Positions 33,652-44,637 are shown, counted from the first letter of the stretch. The stretch: 45,583 bases of DNA from Haemophilus haemolyticus (GCF_003493605.1 NZ_QQKA01000013.1:1-45583), one strand, 5' to 3'. Notes: generated by a model from the letters alone, not told the origin. A program made the numbers and translations.

Positions 33652-35415
33652 ATGCAAGAGCAAAAATTACAAGAAAATGATTTTTCAACCTTACAAACTT
33701 TTAAACGTTTGTGGCCAACAATTAAACCTTTTAAAGCGGGGCTTATTGTTTCTGGTGTTGCGTTGGTTTTTAATGCGTTGGCTGATTCAGGTTTGATTTA
33801 TTTGTTAAAACCGTTGTTGGACGATGGATTTGGCAAGGCAGACCATTCATTTTTGAAAATTATGGCTTTTGTCGTTGTTGGAATGATTATTTTACGTGGC
33901 ATTACCAACTTTATTTCTAATTATTGTTTGGCGTGGGTATCAGGCAAAGTTGTGATGACAATGCGTCGCCGCTTGTTTAAACATTTAATGTTTATGCCAG
34001 TGAGTTTCTTTGATAGAAATTCAACAGGTAAATTACTTTCTCGCATCACTTATGATTCTGAGATGATTGCAAGTTCTTCTTCAGGATCTTTGATTACCAT
34101 TGTGCGAGAGGGAGCATATATTATTTCTCTATTGGCAGTAATGTTTTACACAAGCTGGGAATTAACCCTTGTTTTATTTGTTATCGGGCCAGTTATTGCG
34201 GTATTGATCACTATCGTGTCAAAAATTTTCCGTAAATTGAGTAAGAATTTACAAGATTCAATGGGAGAATTAACTGCAACGACCGAGCAAATGCTGAAAG
34301 GACATAAAGTCGTGCTTTCTTTTGGTGGTCAGCTTGTCGAGGAAGAACGTTTTAATAAAGTGAGTAACAATATGCGTCGTAAAGGTATGAAAATGGTTAC
34401 CGCAGATTCCATTTCCGACCCTGTTGTGCAGATTATTGCTTCTCTTGCTTTAGCTGCTGTATTGTTTTTAGCTACCACGCCATTAATTGCGGAAGATAAT
34501 TTGAGTGCAGGTTCTTTTACGGTAGTTTTTTCATCTATGTTGGCAATGATGCGTCCATTAAAATCTTTAACCAACGTAAACTCTCAATTCCAGCGTGGAA
34601 TGGCAGCCTGTCAAACGCTATTTGCCATTTTAGACTTAGATCCAGAAAAAGATAACGGTACTTATAAAGCTGAACCCGCGAAAGGCGAATTAGAATTTAA
34701 AAATGTGAGTTTTGCATATCAAGGAAAAGAGGAACTTGCATTAAATAATATTTCTTTTAGCGTGCCTGCAGGAAAAACCGTAGCTCTAGTGGGACGTTCT
34801 GGATCGGGCAAATCAACCATTGCTAATTTAGTGACACGTTTTTACGATATTGAGCAAGGCGAGATTTTACTGGATGGCGTGAATATCCAAGATTATCGTT
34901 TATCTAATTTACGCGAAAACTGCGCTGTGGTTTCTCAACAAGTCCATTTATTTAACGATACCATTGCGAATAATATTGCTTATGCAGCGCAGGATAAGTA
35001 TTCTCGCGAAGAAATTATCGCTGCAGCAAAAGCGGCTTATGCTTTAGAGTTTATTGAAAAATTACCGCAAGGTTTTGATACGGTAATTGGCGAAAATGGT
35101 GCTAGCCTATCAGGTGGGCAACGTCAGCGTTTAGCGATTGCTCGTGCTTTATTGCGTAATTCTCCAGTATTAATTTTAGATGAAGCCACATCTGCACTAG
35201 ATACGGAATCTGAACGCGCCATCCAATCTGCATTAGAGGAATTAAAGAAAGATCGCACGGTTGTTGTGATTGCCCATCGATTATCTACTATTGAAAATGC
35301 GGATGAAATTCTTGTGATTGATCATGGAGAAATTTGTGAGCGTGGCAACCATAAAACATTGCTTGAACAAAATGGTGCTTATAAACAGCTACACAGTATG
35401 CAGTTTAGTGGCTAA
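33652..35415 (+). CDS. msbA: Lipid A export ABC transporter MsbA
   Basis: This ABC half-transporter flips lipid A-core across the inner membrane. Six membrane segments occupy about residues 25-320 (for example [33 protein letters not shown] as the coupling region). The ATPase domain carries Walker [10 protein letters not shown] (about 380-388), the signature [16 protein letters not shown] and Walker [13 protein letters not shown], then the switch histidine in VIAHRLSTI. At 587 residues it has full length. It is followed by a terminator and then lpxK, the usual lipid A neighbour. Confidence 0.97.
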   Translation: MQEQKLQENDFSTLQTFKRLWPTIKPFKAGLIVSGVALVFNALADSGLIYLLKPLLDDGFGKADHSFLKIMAFVVVGMIILRGITNFISNYCLAWVSGKVVMTMRRRLFKHLMFMPVSFFDRNSTGKLLSRITYDSEMIASSSSGSLITIVREGAYIISLLAVMFYTSWELTLVLFVIGPVIAVLITIVSKIFRKLSKNLQDSMGELTATTEQMLKGHKVVLSFGGQLVEEERFNKVSNNMRRKGMKMVTADSISDPVVQIIASLALAAVLFLATTPLIAEDNLSAGSFTVVFSSMLAMMRPLKSLTNVNSQFQRGMAACQTLFAILDLDPEKDNGTYKAEPAKGELEFKNVSFAYQGKEELALNNISFSVPAGKTVALVGRSGSGKSTIANLVTRFYDIEQGEILLDGVNIQDYRLSNLRENCAVVSQQVHLFNDTIANNIAYAAQDKYSREEIIAAAKAAYALEFIEKLPQGFDTVIGENGASLSGGQRQRLAIARALLRNSPVLILDEATSALDTESERAIQSALEELKKDRTVVVIAHRLSTIENADEILVIDHGEICERGNHKTLLEQNGAYKQLHSMQFSG

Positions 35416-35430
35416 TTTATTAATTATCGA

Positions 35431-35461
35431 AAACGCGAGTTGAAAAACTCGCGTTATTTTA
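35431..35461 (+). terminator. Terminator between msbA and lpxK
   Basis: AACGCGAGTT (35432-35441) and AACTCGCGTT (35446-35455) form a 10-bp stem with a GAAA tetraloop, followed by ATTTTAT. The short T-run suggests partial termination, leaving read-through to lpxK. Confidence 0.7.
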
Positions 35462-35487
35462 TCCGCACTTATTAGAAAGGATTTTCT

Positions 35488-36486
35488 ATGCCCTTCTGGT
35501 ATTCCAATTCCAAACTTATTTGGCTCTTATCGCCTTTTTCTTTATTGTTTTGGCTGATTAGCCAAATTCGTCGCGCCTTATTCTCTTTGGGGATAAAATC
35601 TTCTTATCGCGCACCAAAACCAGTGATAATTGTGGGAAATTTGTCTGTGGGTGGAAATGGCAAAACGCCCGTGGTGGTGTGGCTTGTGGAAGAATTAAAA
35701 AAACGAGGTTTGCGCGTAGGTGTGATTTCTCGTGGTTACGGCAGCAAATCTAAAACTTATCCATTATTCGTCACTGAAAATACGCGTCCAATTGAAGGTG
35801 GCGATGAGCCTGTATTGATTGCTAAACGCACCAATGCGCCAGTTGTGATTTCTCCGAATCGGCAGCAAGCGATTGAATTACTCTTAAGCCAAACAGAATG
35901 CGATATTATTATTTCTGACGATGGTTTACAGCATTATCAATTACAGCGTGATTTAGAAATTGTCGTAATGGACGCAGAGCGTGCATTGGGAAATGGTTTT
36001 GTATTGCCTGCAGGCCCATTGCGTGAATTACCAAGTCGATTAAAATCCGTAGATTTTGTGATCACTAATGGTGGAAAAAATCAGTATTCAGATGCGGTTA
36101 TGCGTCTTGTGCCTCATTTCGCGATTAATTTAAAAACCAATGAAAAACGCCAATTAAAGGAATTTCAATCAGGTGTTGCCATCGCAGGGATTGGCAATCC
36201 ACAGCGTTTTTTCACTATGTTAGAAAACTTAGGGATTCAGTTACAGCGAACGCAAGCATTTCAAGATCATCAACATTTTGAAGCTTCTCAATTAGAAAAA
36301 TTTGCTGAAAATCAACCGCTCTTTATGACGGAAAAAGATGCCGTAAAATGTCAATCTTTTGCCAACGATAATTGGTGGTATGTCCCTGTGGATGCAGAGA
36401 TTATTGAGGCTGAAAAACAATGTGAAAATTTACCGCACTTTTGGGACAAAATAGACAAACTTGTGGCGCAATATAGAAATGGCTGA
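35488..36486 (+). CDS. lpxK: Tetraacyldisaccharide 4'-kinase
   Basis: LpxK phosphorylates the lipid A disaccharide to give lipid IVA at the inner membrane. An N-terminal hydrophobic anchor ([15 protein letters not shown]) is followed by the P-loop [14 protein letters not shown] (about 50-63). The active site carries [10 protein letters not shown], the GDEP motif and the [18 protein letters not shown] segment. At 332 residues it has the normal length. AAAGGA precedes the ATG. It lies between msbA and kdsB, all lipid A/KDO genes. Confidence 0.97.
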   Translation: MPFWYSNSKLIWLLSPFSLLFWLISQIRRALFSLGIKSSYRAPKPVIIVGNLSVGGNGKTPVVVWLVEELKKRGLRVGVISRGYGSKSKTYPLFVTENTRPIEGGDEPVLIAKRTNAPVVISPNRQQAIELLLSQTECDIIISDDGLQHYQLQRDLEIVVMDAERALGNGFVLPAGPLRELPSRLKSVDFVITNGGKNQYSDAVMRLVPHFAINLKTNEKRQLKEFQSGVAIAGIGNPQRFFTMLENLGIQLQRTQAFQDHQHFEASQLEKFAENQPLFMTEKDAVKCQSFANDNWWYVPVDAEIIEAEKQCENLPHFWDKIDKLVAQYRNG

Positions 36487-36560
36487 AAGAATTAATTCTC
36501 CGTTGTTTGAAGTGATTGTTTATCGATAAAGCCGAAATATTAAAGAATAAGGAATAAATT

Positions 36561-37325
36561 ATGTCATTTACCGTGATCATCCCCGCTCGTTTTGCATCAA
36601 GTCGTTTGCCAGGAAAACCGCTTGCTGATATTGCGGGTAAGCCAATGATTCAACATGTATTTGAGAAAGCACTGCAGTCTGGGTCGAACCGAGTGATTGT
36701 TGCTACCGATAATGAAAATGTGGCTGATGTTGCCAAAAGTTTTGGAGCGGAAGTGTGTATGACTTCGGTTAATCATAATTCTGGTACAGAACGTTTAGCG
36801 GAAGTGGTAGAAAAATTAGCGATTCCTGACAATGAAATCATTGTCAATATCCAAGGCGATGAGCCTTTGATTCCCCCCGTTATCGTGCGACAAGTGGCAG
36901 ATAATTTAGCAAAATTTAATGTAAATATGGCAAGCCTTGCGGTAAAAATTCACGATGCCGAGGAATTATTCAATCCAAATGCAGTGAAAGTGTTAACAGA
37001 TAAAGAGGGCTATGTACTGTATTTTTCCCGTTCGGTTATTCCTTACGATCGTGATCAGTTTATGAATTTGCAGGATGTTCAGAAAGTACAGCTTGCGGAC
37101 GCTTACTTACGTCATATTGGCATTTACGCATATCGTGCGGGGTTCATAAAACAATATGTGCAATGGGCACCGACTCAACTTGAAAATCTAGAAAAACTTG
37201 AGCAGCTTCGCGTGTTATATAACGGCGAACGTATTCACGTAGAACTTGCGAAAGAAGTGCCTGCAGTGGGGGTGGATACCGCTGAAGATTTGGAAAAAGT
37301 GCGGGCAATTTTAGCGGCTAATTAA
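36561..37325 (+). CDS. kdsB: CMP-KDO synthetase
   Basis: KdsB activates KDO with CTP before it is added to lipid A. The 254 residues carry [24 protein letters not shown] (6-29), the nucleotide-binding start of this sugar cytidylyltransferase. [12 protein letters not shown] and [11 protein letters not shown] are further family signatures. GGAATAAATT precedes the ATG. Its stop is separated by a single base from the uvrC start (TAA-A-ATG), so the two are co-translated. Confidence 0.97.
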   Translation: MSFTVIIPARFASSRLPGKPLADIAGKPMIQHVFEKALQSGSNRVIVATDNENVADVAKSFGAEVCMTSVNHNSGTERLAEVVEKLAIPDNEIIVNIQGDEPLIPPVIVRQVADNLAKFNVNMASLAVKIHDAEELFNPNAVKVLTDKEGYVLYFSRSVIPYDRDQFMNLQDVQKVQLADAYLRHIGIYAYRAGFIKQYVQWAPTQLENLEKLEQLRVLYNGERIHVELAKEVPAVGVDTAEDLEKVRAILAAN

Positions 37326-37326
37326 A

Positions 37327-39156
37327 ATGTTTGATGCTAAAAAGTTCTTAGCGGATGTCTCTCACGAACCTGGTGTTTATCGTATGTATGACGATAAGGA
37401 TCAGGTTATTTATGTTGGGAAAGCAAAGGATCTAAAAAAACGTCTTTCAAGCTATTTTCGTAAAAATCTGAGCAGTAAAAAAACAGAGGCGTTGGTTGCG
37501 TCAATTCATCATATTGACACCACGCTAACTTCATCTGAAACGGAAGCTTTACTGCTAGAGCATAATTTCATCAAGCTTTATCAGCCTCGCTATAACGTAT
37601 TATTGCGTGATGATAAATCCTATCCATTTATTTTATTAACCAAAGAACGCCATCCAAGAATCACTTCTTATCGAGGGTCTAAAAAATTTGCGGGTGAATA
37701 TTTCGGGCCATATCCTCACGCTGGAGCCGTGCGTGAAACGTTATCGCTTTTGCAAAAACTTTTCCCTGTTCGTCAATGTGAAAATTCCGTTTATTCCAAC
37801 CGCTCTCGTCCTTGTTTGCAATATCAAATTGGGCGTTGTTCCGCACCTTGTGTTCAGGGATATGTTTCCGATGAAGAATATAATCAACAAGTTGAATTAG
37901 CGCGCTTATTTTTGCAAGGCAAAGATCAACAGGTGTTAGATTATTTAATTGGTAAAATGGAGCAGGCAAGCAGAAATTTAGATTTTGAACAGGCGGCTCG
38001 TTATCGCGATCAAATTCAGGCGGTGCGTTCGGTTATTGAAAAACAATTTGTATCCAATGAACGTTTAGATGATATGGATATTATGTCCATCGCTTACCAA
38101 CACGGTTTAGCCTGTGTACAAGTGATGTTTATTCGTCAAGGAAAAGTGCTAGGCAATCGCAGTTACTTCCCAAAAGTCCCCGCCAATACGGATTTATCGG
38201 AACTTACCGAAACTTTTGTGGGGCAATTTTATTTACAAGGTCATCAAGGACGAAGTATCCCGAATAGTATTATTGTGGATCGTCAATTAGCTGAAAAATC
38301 AGAGCTTGAGCAACTTCTTACGGATCAAGCTGGCAGAAAAGTGACGATTCAAGAAAGCGTAAAAGGCGATAAGAGTAAATATTTACAGCTCGCACAAGTT
38401 AATGCTAAAGCGGCTTTAAATGTACAACTTAAACAATCTTCACGAATGTCAGAGCGTTATCAAGCGTTGTGTGATCTGTTAAATCTCCCTGAAATTAAGC
38501 GTATGGAATGCTTCGATATAAGCCACACGATGGGAAATCAAACGGTCGCATCTTGTGTTGTTTTTAATCAAGAAGGCCCACTGAAATCTGATTATCGTCG
38601 TTTTAATATTGAAGGCATTACTGGTGGGGATGATTATGCAGCAATGGAACAAGCGTTGCAGAAACGTTATGAGCGTGATTTAGAAGAAGATAAAATTCCC
38701 GATATTATTTTTATTGATGGTGGAAAAGGGCAATTGAATCGTGCGCTGAACGTGTTCCAACATCTTCAAGTAAAATGGAATAAAAATAGACCGCACTTAA
38801 TTGGCGTGGCAAAAGGTGTGGATCGTCGAGCAGGGCAGGAAGTACTGATCATCAGCAAACAAGACCGCGAAATTCATTTACCTGATGATAGTTTGGCATT
38901 GCATTTGATTCAACACATCCGTGATGAAAGCCATAATCACGCAATAAGCGGACACCGTAAAAAACGTCAAAAAGCCTTTACACAAAGTGGTTTAGAAACC
39001 ATTGAAGGTGTGGGCGCTAAACGTCGTCAGGCTTTACTGAAATATCTTGGTGGTTTACAAGGTGTGAAAAAGGCGACCTTAGATGAAATAGCCTCTGTGC
39101 CTGGAATTTCCCTTAAACTTGCCGAAACGATTTTTGAAACGCTTAAAAACGACTAA
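37327..39156 (+). CDS. uvrC: Excinuclease ABC subunit C
   Basis: UvrC makes both incisions in nucleotide excision repair. The GIY-YIG nuclease is at the N-terminus ([25 protein letters not shown], 16-40). The UVR domain is near 195-235 ([14 protein letters not shown]), the RNase H-like 5' nuclease carries CFDISH and FIDGGKGQL, and the C-terminus holds tandem helix-hairpin-helix motifs ([23 protein letters not shown]). At 609 residues it has full length. It follows kdsB by one base. Confidence 0.97.
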   Translation: MFDAKKFLADVSHEPGVYRMYDDKDQVIYVGKAKDLKKRLSSYFRKNLSSKKTEALVASIHHIDTTLTSSETEALLLEHNFIKLYQPRYNVLLRDDKSYPFILLTKERHPRITSYRGSKKFAGEYFGPYPHAGAVRETLSLLQKLFPVRQCENSVYSNRSRPCLQYQIGRCSAPCVQGYVSDEEYNQQVELARLFLQGKDQQVLDYLIGKMEQASRNLDFEQAARYRDQIQAVRSVIEKQFVSNERLDDMDIMSIAYQHGLACVQVMFIRQGKVLGNRSYFPKVPANTDLSELTETFVGQFYLQGHQGRSIPNSIIVDRQLAEKSELEQLLTDQAGRKVTIQESVKGDKSKYLQLAQVNAKAALNVQLKQSSRMSERYQALCDLLNLPEIKRMECFDISHTMGNQTVASCVVFNQEGPLKSDYRRFNIEGITGGDDYAAMEQALQKRYERDLEEDKIPDIIFIDGGKGQLNRALNVFQHLQVKWNKNRPHLIGVAKGVDRRAGQEVLIISKQDREIHLPDDSLALHLIQHIRDESHNHAISGHRKKRQKAFTQSGLETIEGVGAKRRQALLKYLGGLQGVKKATLDEIASVPGISLKLAETIFETLKND

Positions 39157-39253
39157 TCAATCATTTCTCAAATGTAAATAACGATTGCTTTTCATCATAA
39201 AGCCATTATGATCCGCACTTTCGGATTTATTTAACTCTATTATAGGAAAAATT

Positions 39254-39967
39254 ATGTTTGAATGGATTACCGATCCTGAAGCGTGGATATCACTTGCGAC
39301 ACTTGCTGCTTTGGAGATCGTTTTAGGGGTCGATAATATTATTTTTATTAGTATCCTAGTTGGGCGTTTACCTGAAAGCCAACGCCAGTCTGGTCGTATT
39401 GTTGGACTTGGTTTAGCAATGCTAACAAGAATTTTGCTTTTAATGTCACTGGCGTGGATGATGAAACTTACTGCACCGTTATTTACTGTGTTTAATCAAG
39501 AAATTTCTGGGCGTGATTTGATTTTATTAATCGGTGGTTTATTCCTGATTGTAAAAAGTTCAGGCGAAATTAAAGAAGCAATCAATCATCAAGACCATCA
39601 TGAATCGGAAAGAAAAAATAAAGTGAGTTATCTTGGCGTATTAATTCAAATTGCAGTGCTAGATATTGTGTTTTCTTTAGATTCCGTGATTACAGCCGTA
39701 GGTATGGCAAGCCACCTTCCTGTGATGATTTTGGCGATTATTATTGCCGTGGGTGTGATGATGTTTGCAGCAAAACCAATCGGCGATTTTGTGGATACAC
39801 ACCCAACGTTGAAAATTCTAGCTTTAGCCTTCTTGGTTTTAGTGGGAATTAGTTTAATTGCAGAAAGTTTAGATATTCACATCCCGAAAGGTTATATCTA
39901 TTTTGCAATGGGATTCTCTGTTGTAGTCGAAATGATCAATATTCGAATGAGAAGATTGATGAAATAA
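39254..39967 (+). CDS. TerC-family integral membrane protein
   Basis: The 237-residue TerC-fold protein has seven or so membrane segments and the family's acidic motifs: ALEIVLGVDNIIFISIL (19-35) and the repeat AVLDIVFSLDSVITAVGMA. Relatives (E. coli YgdQ/YoaE, TerC, Alx) are linked to metal homeostasis or to metalation of exported proteins; the specific role here is unknown. TAGGAAAAATT precedes the ATG. I recall it as HI0056. It ends only 38 bp from yjdM on the opposite strand. Confidence 0.9.
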   Translation: MFEWITDPEAWISLATLAALEIVLGVDNIIFISILVGRLPESQRQSGRIVGLGLAMLTRILLLMSLAWMMKLTAPLFTVFNQEISGRDLILLIGGLFLIVKSSGEIKEAINHQDHHESERKNKVSYLGVLIQIAVLDIVFSLDSVITAVGMASHLPVMILAIIIAVGVMMFAAKPIGDFVDTHPTLKILALAFLVLVGISLIAESLDIHIPKGYIYFAMGFSVVVEMINIRMRRLMK

Positions 39968-40005
39968 ATTAGAAGTGCGGTCTATGTAGACCGTATTTTT
40001 TTCGA

Positions 40006-40332
40006 TTAAGCTTTTTTCAAAAACTCAGATTTCAACATGATTTTGCCGCAATCGACATTATGATCGCCATTTACTAAGCGGATGTTTTTGAATTTTGTAC
40101 CTTTTTTCAATACTTCTGATGAACCTTTTAATTTTAAATCTTTAATTAAAAGTACATCATCACCATCCGTAAGCAAATTCCCATTGCTGTCTTTTACGAT
40201 TAGTTGATCGTCATCTGATTCTTGAATTTCATTATTATCCCATTCATTACCGCAATCAGGGCAAACAAAATTAATTGAATCGTGGTAAACGTATTCACTT
40301 TGACATTTTGGGCAATTAGGCATTTGATCCAT
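40006..40332 (-). CDS. yjdM: Zinc-ribbon protein YjdM (formerly PhnA)
   Basis: The 108 residues combine an N-terminal zinc ribbon ([25 protein letters not shown]) with a small beta domain ([36 protein letters not shown]). Despite the old name PhnA it is not part of the C-P lyase pathway, and its function is unknown. I chose ATG 40332 because AAGGA lies eight bases upstream and the length matches E. coli YjdM. The frame is open for 22 more codons upstream without support. It is divergent from ytfJ. Confidence 0.9.
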   Translation of the reverse strand: MDQMPNCPKCQSEYVYHDSINFVCPDCGNEWDNNEIQESDDDQLIVKDSNGNLLTDGDDVLLIKDLKLKGSSEVLKKGTKFKNIRLVNGDHNVDCGKIMLKSEFLKKA

Positions 40333-40435
40333 TGGGTTTTCCTTCTTGATTACATATAATAGGCGCGCGAGTATAGCAAAAAAGATCTCTTTCGCCAAAG
40401 CGTGAAAGTTTTTGATAAATTTTTAAGGAAAATGT

Positions 40436-40990
40436 ATGAAAAAACAAATTCTTGCCTTAGTTTGTGGCGTGATGTTTAGTAGCTCAACTTGGGCACACAA
40501 TTTGCAATTAGAGCAATCTTTACCATCGGTCAAAGTGAGTGAGTATGGTGAAATTGTACTTTCTGGAAAAGATACCGCGTTTCAACCTTGGGGTTCTGCG
40601 GAATTAGCGGGTAAAGTGCGTGTTGTACATCATTTAGCAGGTAGAACTGCAGCAAAAGAGAAAAATCAGCCAATGATTGATGCGATAAAAGCATCCCATT
40701 TTAATCCTGTAAAATACCAAACAACGACTATTATTAATGCGGATGATGCGATTGTTGGTACAGGTATATTTGTAAAAAATAGTGCGCAAAAAGGTAAACA
40801 AGAAAATCCACATAGCCAAGTTGTGTTAGATGATAAAAGTGCGGTAAAAAATGCTTGGGGATTAAATCCTAAAGATAGTGTAATTATCGTGTTAGACAAA
40901 ACGGGAAAAGTAAAATTTGTGAAAGAAGGAAAATTGTCTGATAGTGATATTCAGGCTGTTATTTCACTGGTGAATGGATTAACTAAATAA
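40436..40990 (+). CDS. ytfJ: YtfJ-family periplasmic protein
   Basis: The 184 residues start with a signal peptide (MKKQILALVCGVMFSSSTWA, cut before HNLQLEQ). The mature part resembles a thioredoxin-like fold, with GKVRVVHHLAGRTAAKEKN near the redox position but no CxxC, so it is not a disulfide enzyme. The function is unknown. AAGGAAAATGT precedes the ATG. An uptake sequence at 40837 is translated as Lys-Ser-Ala-Val. It ends at a two-way terminator shared with tRNA-Ser. Confidence 0.88.
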   Translation: MKKQILALVCGVMFSSSTWAHNLQLEQSLPSVKVSEYGEIVLSGKDTAFQPWGSAELAGKVRVVHHLAGRTAAKEKNQPMIDAIKASHFNPVKYQTTTIINADDAIVGTGIFVKNSAQKGKQENPHSQVVLDDKSAVKNAWGLNPKDSVIIVLDKTGKVKFVKEGKLSDSDIQAVISLVNGLTK

Positions 40991-41002
40991 CGTAATACAA
41001 AG

Positions 41003-41040
41003 TAAAAATCCCTAGGTCTTGAGACTTAGGGATTTTTTAA
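41003..41040. terminator. Bidirectional terminator of ytfJ and tRNA-Ser
   Basis: AAAATCCCTAGGTCT (41005-41019) pairs with AGACTTAGGGATTTT (41022-41036), with one G-T pair. T-runs follow on both strands, serving ytfJ (plus) and tRNA-Ser (minus). Confidence 0.88.
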
Positions 41041-41046
41041 TTCTGA

Positions 41047-41136
41047 TGGCGGAGGAATAGGGATTCGAACCCTAGGAGGGCGTAAACCCTCGCCGGTTTT
41101 CAAGACCGGTGCCTTCAACCACTCGACCATTCCTCC
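41047..41136 (-). tRNA. tRNA-Ser (anticodon TGA)
   Basis: The 90-nt class II tRNA starts GGAGGAATGGTCGAGTGG, has TGA in the anticodon loop CTTGAAA, a long variable arm (GAGGGTTTACGCCCTC) and an encoded CCA. Confidence 0.97.
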
Positions 41137-41151
41137 GTGATTGATGGGCGT

Positions 41152-41179
41152 AGTATAATGAATATTTTATTGATGTAAA
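41152..41179 (-). promoter_or_regulatory. tRNA-Ser promoter
   Basis: On the minus strand TTTACA (41174-41179) and TATACT (41152-41157) are 16 bp apart, with a GC-containing discriminator (ACGCCC) before the tRNA. Confidence 0.7.
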
Positions 41180-41316
41180 TAGAAATTTGATGATTTAACT
41201 TTAGATGATGATAATTTATTCATTTTGATGAAATTAATTCCATTAATAGCATTGACTTTTTTATCCTTAGCCCTTACTTTACTGAAGACTTTTTATTTAT
41301 TTTACAAGGAGCTTTT

Positions 41317-41979
41317 ATGCAATCACGTCTTATTGTGGATGCTCAAAAAGAATCGTTACTCAGCACACATAAAGTGTTGCGTAACACGTATTTTTTACTG
41401 GGATTAACAATGGCATTTTCAGCAGTTGTTGCGTTTATTTCAATGAGCTTAAACTTGCCATATCCAAATATTATTGTGTTATTGGTTGGCTTTTATGGCT
41501 TACTTTTCTTAACCAATAAATTAGCTGATCGCCCTGTTGGTATTTTGGCTGCCTTTGCTTTCACTGGATTTATGGGATACACCATCGGGCCAATTTTAAA
41601 TATGTATGTGGCACGTGGAATGGAAGATTTGATTATGCTTGCATTCGCGGGAACTGCTATCGTATTTTTCGCGTGTTCCGCTTATGTATTGACCACGAAA
41701 AAAGATATGTCATTCTTATCTAGTGCAATGTTCGCATTATTTATTGTGCTATTGCTTGGTATGGTGGCAAGTTTCTTCTTCCAAATTCCTGCGTTATCAG
41801 TCGCAATTAGTGCATTATTTGTTGTGTTCTCAACAATGACCATTTTGTATGAAACCAGTAATATTATTCACGGTGGAGAAACAAATTACATTCGAGCAAC
41901 CGTGAACATCTATGTTTCAATCTACAATTTATTCTTGAGTTTATTAAGATTACTTTCTATCTTTTCAAGTGATGAATAA
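41317..41979 (+). CDS. yccA: Bax inhibitor-1 family membrane protein YccA
   Basis: The 220-residue inner-membrane protein has about seven membrane segments (from [19 protein letters not shown] to the end) and the BI-1/YccA signature ([18 protein letters not shown], about 84-101; [17 protein letters not shown] near the C-terminus). E. coli YccA is a substrate and modulator of the FtsH protease. AAGGAGCTTTT precedes the ATG. It ends at a good terminator at 42001. Confidence 0.92.
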   Translation: MQSRLIVDAQKESLLSTHKVLRNTYFLLGLTMAFSAVVAFISMSLNLPYPNIIVLLVGFYGLLFLTNKLADRPVGILAAFAFTGFMGYTIGPILNMYVARGMEDLIMLAFAGTAIVFFACSAYVLTTKKDMSFLSSAMFALFIVLLLGMVASFFFQIPALSVAISALFVVFSTMTILYETSNIIHGGETNYIRATVNIYVSIYNLFLSLLRLLSIFSSDE

Positions 41980-42000
41980 TGATTGAATTTTGACTTTATG

Positions 42001-42029
42001 ACCCCACTATTTAGTGGGGTTATTTTTTG
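42001..42029 (+). terminator. yccA terminator
   Basis: ACCCCACT (42001-42008) and AGTGGGGT (42013-42020) flank an ATTT loop and are followed by TATTTTTT. It lies just before the start of the next gene. Confidence 0.88.
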
Positions 42030-42038
42030 GAATAGGCA

Positions 42039-43103
42039 ATGGAAAAACAAATTTTTGAACACGTAGTCAATGTTGAGGAAGAACAATATCAGCCTAAGCA
42101 AGAGTTTCATAATGTGGAAACAAAGTTAGATGAAGCGTTAGACGGAGAGTTACTTGATGCTCAGCTTGAACAGGCATTGAAACCAAAATCCAGTTTTGGA
42201 AAAACGGTATTAAAATTTACCGCACTTTTATTTGGCACGGCGACGATAGCCCAATCCGTGCAGTGGATTTGGGATAGCTATCAACAACATCAATGGATTT
42301 ATCTTGCTTTTGCTTTAGTCAGTTTAATTGTCATTTTATTGGGTATTAAAGAGATTATTGGTGAGTGGCGACGTTTAGTTCGTTTAAAAAAACGTGAGCA
42401 ATTGCAACAACAAAGTCAGCAGATTTGGTTAGAAAGTGCGGTAAAAAATAGTGATGTTTTTTCTGTTCATAACGTAGAAAAAAGTAAAGTTCTTTGCTTA
42501 GATATTGCAAAATCTCTACGTTTGGAAAATGATTCTCCAGCGGTAATTCAATGGCAACACCAATTAAATGAAGCTTATTCAGCGCAAGAAATTACGCATT
42601 TATTCAGTCGTAATGTTTTGTCTTCTTTTGATGTACAAGCTAAAAAATTGATTAGTAAAATGGCCGCTGAATCAGCTGTGATTGTCGCGATTAGTCCACT
42701 TGCTGTAGTGGATATGTTTTTTATTGCGTGGCGAAATCTTCGATTAATGAATAAGATTGCTGAAATTTATGGGATTGAATTAGGGTATTTTTCACGTATT
42801 CGATTGTTAAGAATGGTATTGGTCAATATTGCTTTTGCTGGGGCAACTGAAGTGGCACAAGATATTGGAATGGATTGGCTTTCTCAAGATGTGACAGCAA
42901 AACTTTCTGCGCGTATAGCTCAAGGAATCGGTGTGGGATTGCTCACTGCTAGATTAGGCGTGAAAGCAATGGAGCTTTGTCGCCCATTAGCATTTCAATT
43001 AAATGAAAAACCAAAGCTCTCACATATTCAACAGGAATTACTTAGCTCGGTGAAAGATATTGTTCTCGGTAAAAATAAAATTTACAAAAAGGAGCAAGTC
43101 TGA
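42039..43103 (+). CDS. YcjF/UPF0283 family membrane protein (DUF697)
   Basis: The 354 residues begin with a charged cytoplasmic stretch, then two membrane segments (about 58-110, LKFTALLFGTATIAQSVQWIW and WIYLAFALVSLIVILLGI). A basic, glutamine-rich helix follows, then a DUF697 domain with hydrophobic segments (AESAVIVAISPLAVVDMFFIAWR). The function is unknown; E. coli YcjF is paired with the GTPase-like YcjX, which is not seen here. Uptake sequences are at 42219 and 42434. Its TGA stop overlaps the next ATG by one base. Confidence 0.85.
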   Translation: MEKQIFEHVVNVEEEQYQPKQEFHNVETKLDEALDGELLDAQLEQALKPKSSFGKTVLKFTALLFGTATIAQSVQWIWDSYQQHQWIYLAFALVSLIVILLGIKEIIGEWRRLVRLKKREQLQQQSQQIWLESAVKNSDVFSVHNVEKSKVLCLDIAKSLRLENDSPAVIQWQHQLNEAYSAQEITHLFSRNVLSSFDVQAKKLISKMAAESAVIVAISPLAVVDMFFIAWRNLRLMNKIAEIYGIELGYFSRIRLLRMVLVNIAFAGATEVAQDIGMDWLSQDVTAKLSARIAQGIGVGLLTARLGVKAMELCRPLAFQLNEKPKLSHIQQELLSSVKDIVLGKNKIYKKEQV

Positions 43104-43777
43104 TGAAAATCGAGGTTGTTTATCAACATAGCGATTTTATTATTATCAATAAGCCTGAAGGTATTAGCGTTCATAAAGATCAAGAAGAACAAGGCTTAAC
43201 AAAACTTGTTGCAAAACAACTGAATGTGCCTCAAGTATGGTTAGTTCATCGCTTGGATAAAGTGACGTCGGGGCTATTAATTTTGGCGCTGAATGCTGAA
43301 AGTGCGGCTGAATTTTCACGACTTTTTTCTGAACATAAAATTCATAAAACGTATCTGGCATTAAGTAACCAAAAGCCTAAAAAGAAACAAGGTTTGATTA
43401 TCGGGGATATGAAGAAATCCAGAGATGGCGCATGGAAACTTTGCCAAACAAAAGACAATCCCGCAATTACGCGTTTTGCAAGTGTAAGTTGTGAGCCTAA
43501 TTTACGTTTATTTATTTTAAAACCACAAACGGGAAAAACGCATCAATTACGTGTTGCCATGAAAAGTTTAGGTAGCCCGATTTTAGGCGATGGACTTTAT
43601 GGTAAAAACACTGAAAAAATTGACCGCACTTATTTGCATGCTGCCCAATTGGAATTTGATTATTTGAATGATTTTATTTCGGTAACTTGTTTACCCTCTC
43701 AAGGTCAATTTTGGATTAAATCCAGTGTGTTTGAGCAAATTAAGGCTTATCTGGCAAAGCCGTTTTTATCAAAATAG
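43103..43777 (+). CDS. RluA-family pseudouridine synthase
   Basis: The 224 residues form a catalytic pseudouridine synthase domain without an S4 domain. The catalytic aspartate is in VHRLDKVTSGLLILAL (about residues 47-62). KTYLALSNQKP, KPQTGKTHQLRVAMKSLGSPILGD and the final YLHAAQLEF are RluA-family signatures. The RNA target (rRNA or tRNA uridine) cannot be read from the sequence. GGAGC precedes the ATG, which overlaps the previous stop. An uptake sequence at 43623 is part of the gene. Confidence 0.9.
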   Translation: MKIEVVYQHSDFIIINKPEGISVHKDQEEQGLTKLVAKQLNVPQVWLVHRLDKVTSGLLILALNAESAAEFSRLFSEHKIHKTYLALSNQKPKKKQGLIIGDMKKSRDGAWKLCQTKDNPAITRFASVSCEPNLRLFILKPQTGKTHQLRVAMKSLGSPILGDGLYGKNTEKIDRTYLHAAQLEFDYLNDFISVTCLPSQGQFWIKSSVFEQIKAYLAKPFLSK

Positions 43778-43824
43778 AAATCTCTGTATAATAAAGACAA
43801 TTTTACTCTTTAATAGGAACAAAA

Positions 43825-44628
43825 ATGAAATTTATCTCTTTTAATATAAATGGTTTACGTGCTCGACCACATCAACTTGAAGCCATTATTGAAAGATATC
43901 AGCCAGATGTAATCGGCTTGCAAGAAATTAAAGTCGCTGATGAGGCTTTTCCTTATGAAATTACAGAAAACTTAGGTTATCACGTATTTCATCACGGTCA
44001 GAAAGGTCACTATGGCGTAGCATTACTGACTAAACAAGAACCTAAAGCGGTTCGTCGAGGTTTTTCAACAGACAATGAAGATGCGCAAAAACGCATTATT
44101 ATGGCTGATCTTGAAACTGAATTTGGTTTGTTGACCGTAATTAATGGCTATTTCCCTCAAGGGGAAAGCCGTGCGCACGAGACTAAATTTCCTGCTAAAG
44201 AGAAATTTTATGCAGATCTTCAACAGTATTTAGAAAAAGAACACGACAAATCGAATCCTATTTTAATTATGGGTGATATGAATATTAGCCCAAGTGATTT
44301 AGATATTGGTATCGGAGATGAAAATCGTAAACGTTGGTTACGCACGGGTAAGTGTTCTTTCTTACCCGAAGAAAGAGAGTGGTATCAACGTTTGTACGAT
44401 TACGGATTGGAAGATAGTTTCCGTAAGCTTAACCCAACAGCAAATGATAAATTCTCGTGGTTTGATTACCGTTCTAAAGGTTTTGATGATAATCGAGGTT
44501 TACGAATTGATCATATTTTAGTAAGTCAAAAATTGGCTGAACGCTGTGTCGATGTGGGCATTGCACTAGATATTCGAGCAATGGAAAAACCTTCTGATCA
44601 CGCACCGATTTGGGCTGAATTTAAATAG
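43825..44628 (+). CDS. xthA: Exonuclease III
   Basis: This AP endonuclease and 3'-5' exonuclease acts in base-excision repair. The 267 residues have E34-type GLQEIKVAD, the central [27 protein letters not shown] with the metal-binding aspartate, LRIDHILVS and the final SDHAPIW histidine, all in family order. AATAGGAAC precedes the ATG. It lies 9 bp before the DUF695/RraB gene and is probably co-transcribed with it. Confidence 0.97.
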   Translation: MKFISFNINGLRARPHQLEAIIERYQPDVIGLQEIKVADEAFPYEITENLGYHVFHHGQKGHYGVALLTKQEPKAVRRGFSTDNEDAQKRIIMADLETEFGLLTVINGYFPQGESRAHETKFPAKEKFYADLQQYLEKEHDKSNPILIMGDMNISPSDLDIGIGDENRKRWLRTGKCSFLPEEREWYQRLYDYGLEDSFRKLNPTANDKFSWFDYRSKGFDDNRGLRIDHILVSQKLAERCVDVGIALDIRAMEKPSDHAPIWAEFK

Positions 44629-44637
44629 GAAAGCGAA

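Noticed and set aside
40006-40332. yjdM/PhnA and the PhnD-type protein read as a phosphonate pathway
   Set aside because: The two genes are 30 kb apart. YjdM is not part of C-P lyase, and no phnG-M-type genes or phosphonate permease are present in the window.
41225-41407. Small hydrophobic open frame upstream of and overlapping yccA
   Set aside because: It could encode a short membrane-like peptide, but it has no clear ribosome site and overlaps the yccA start in another frame. AT-rich leaders give such frames by chance.
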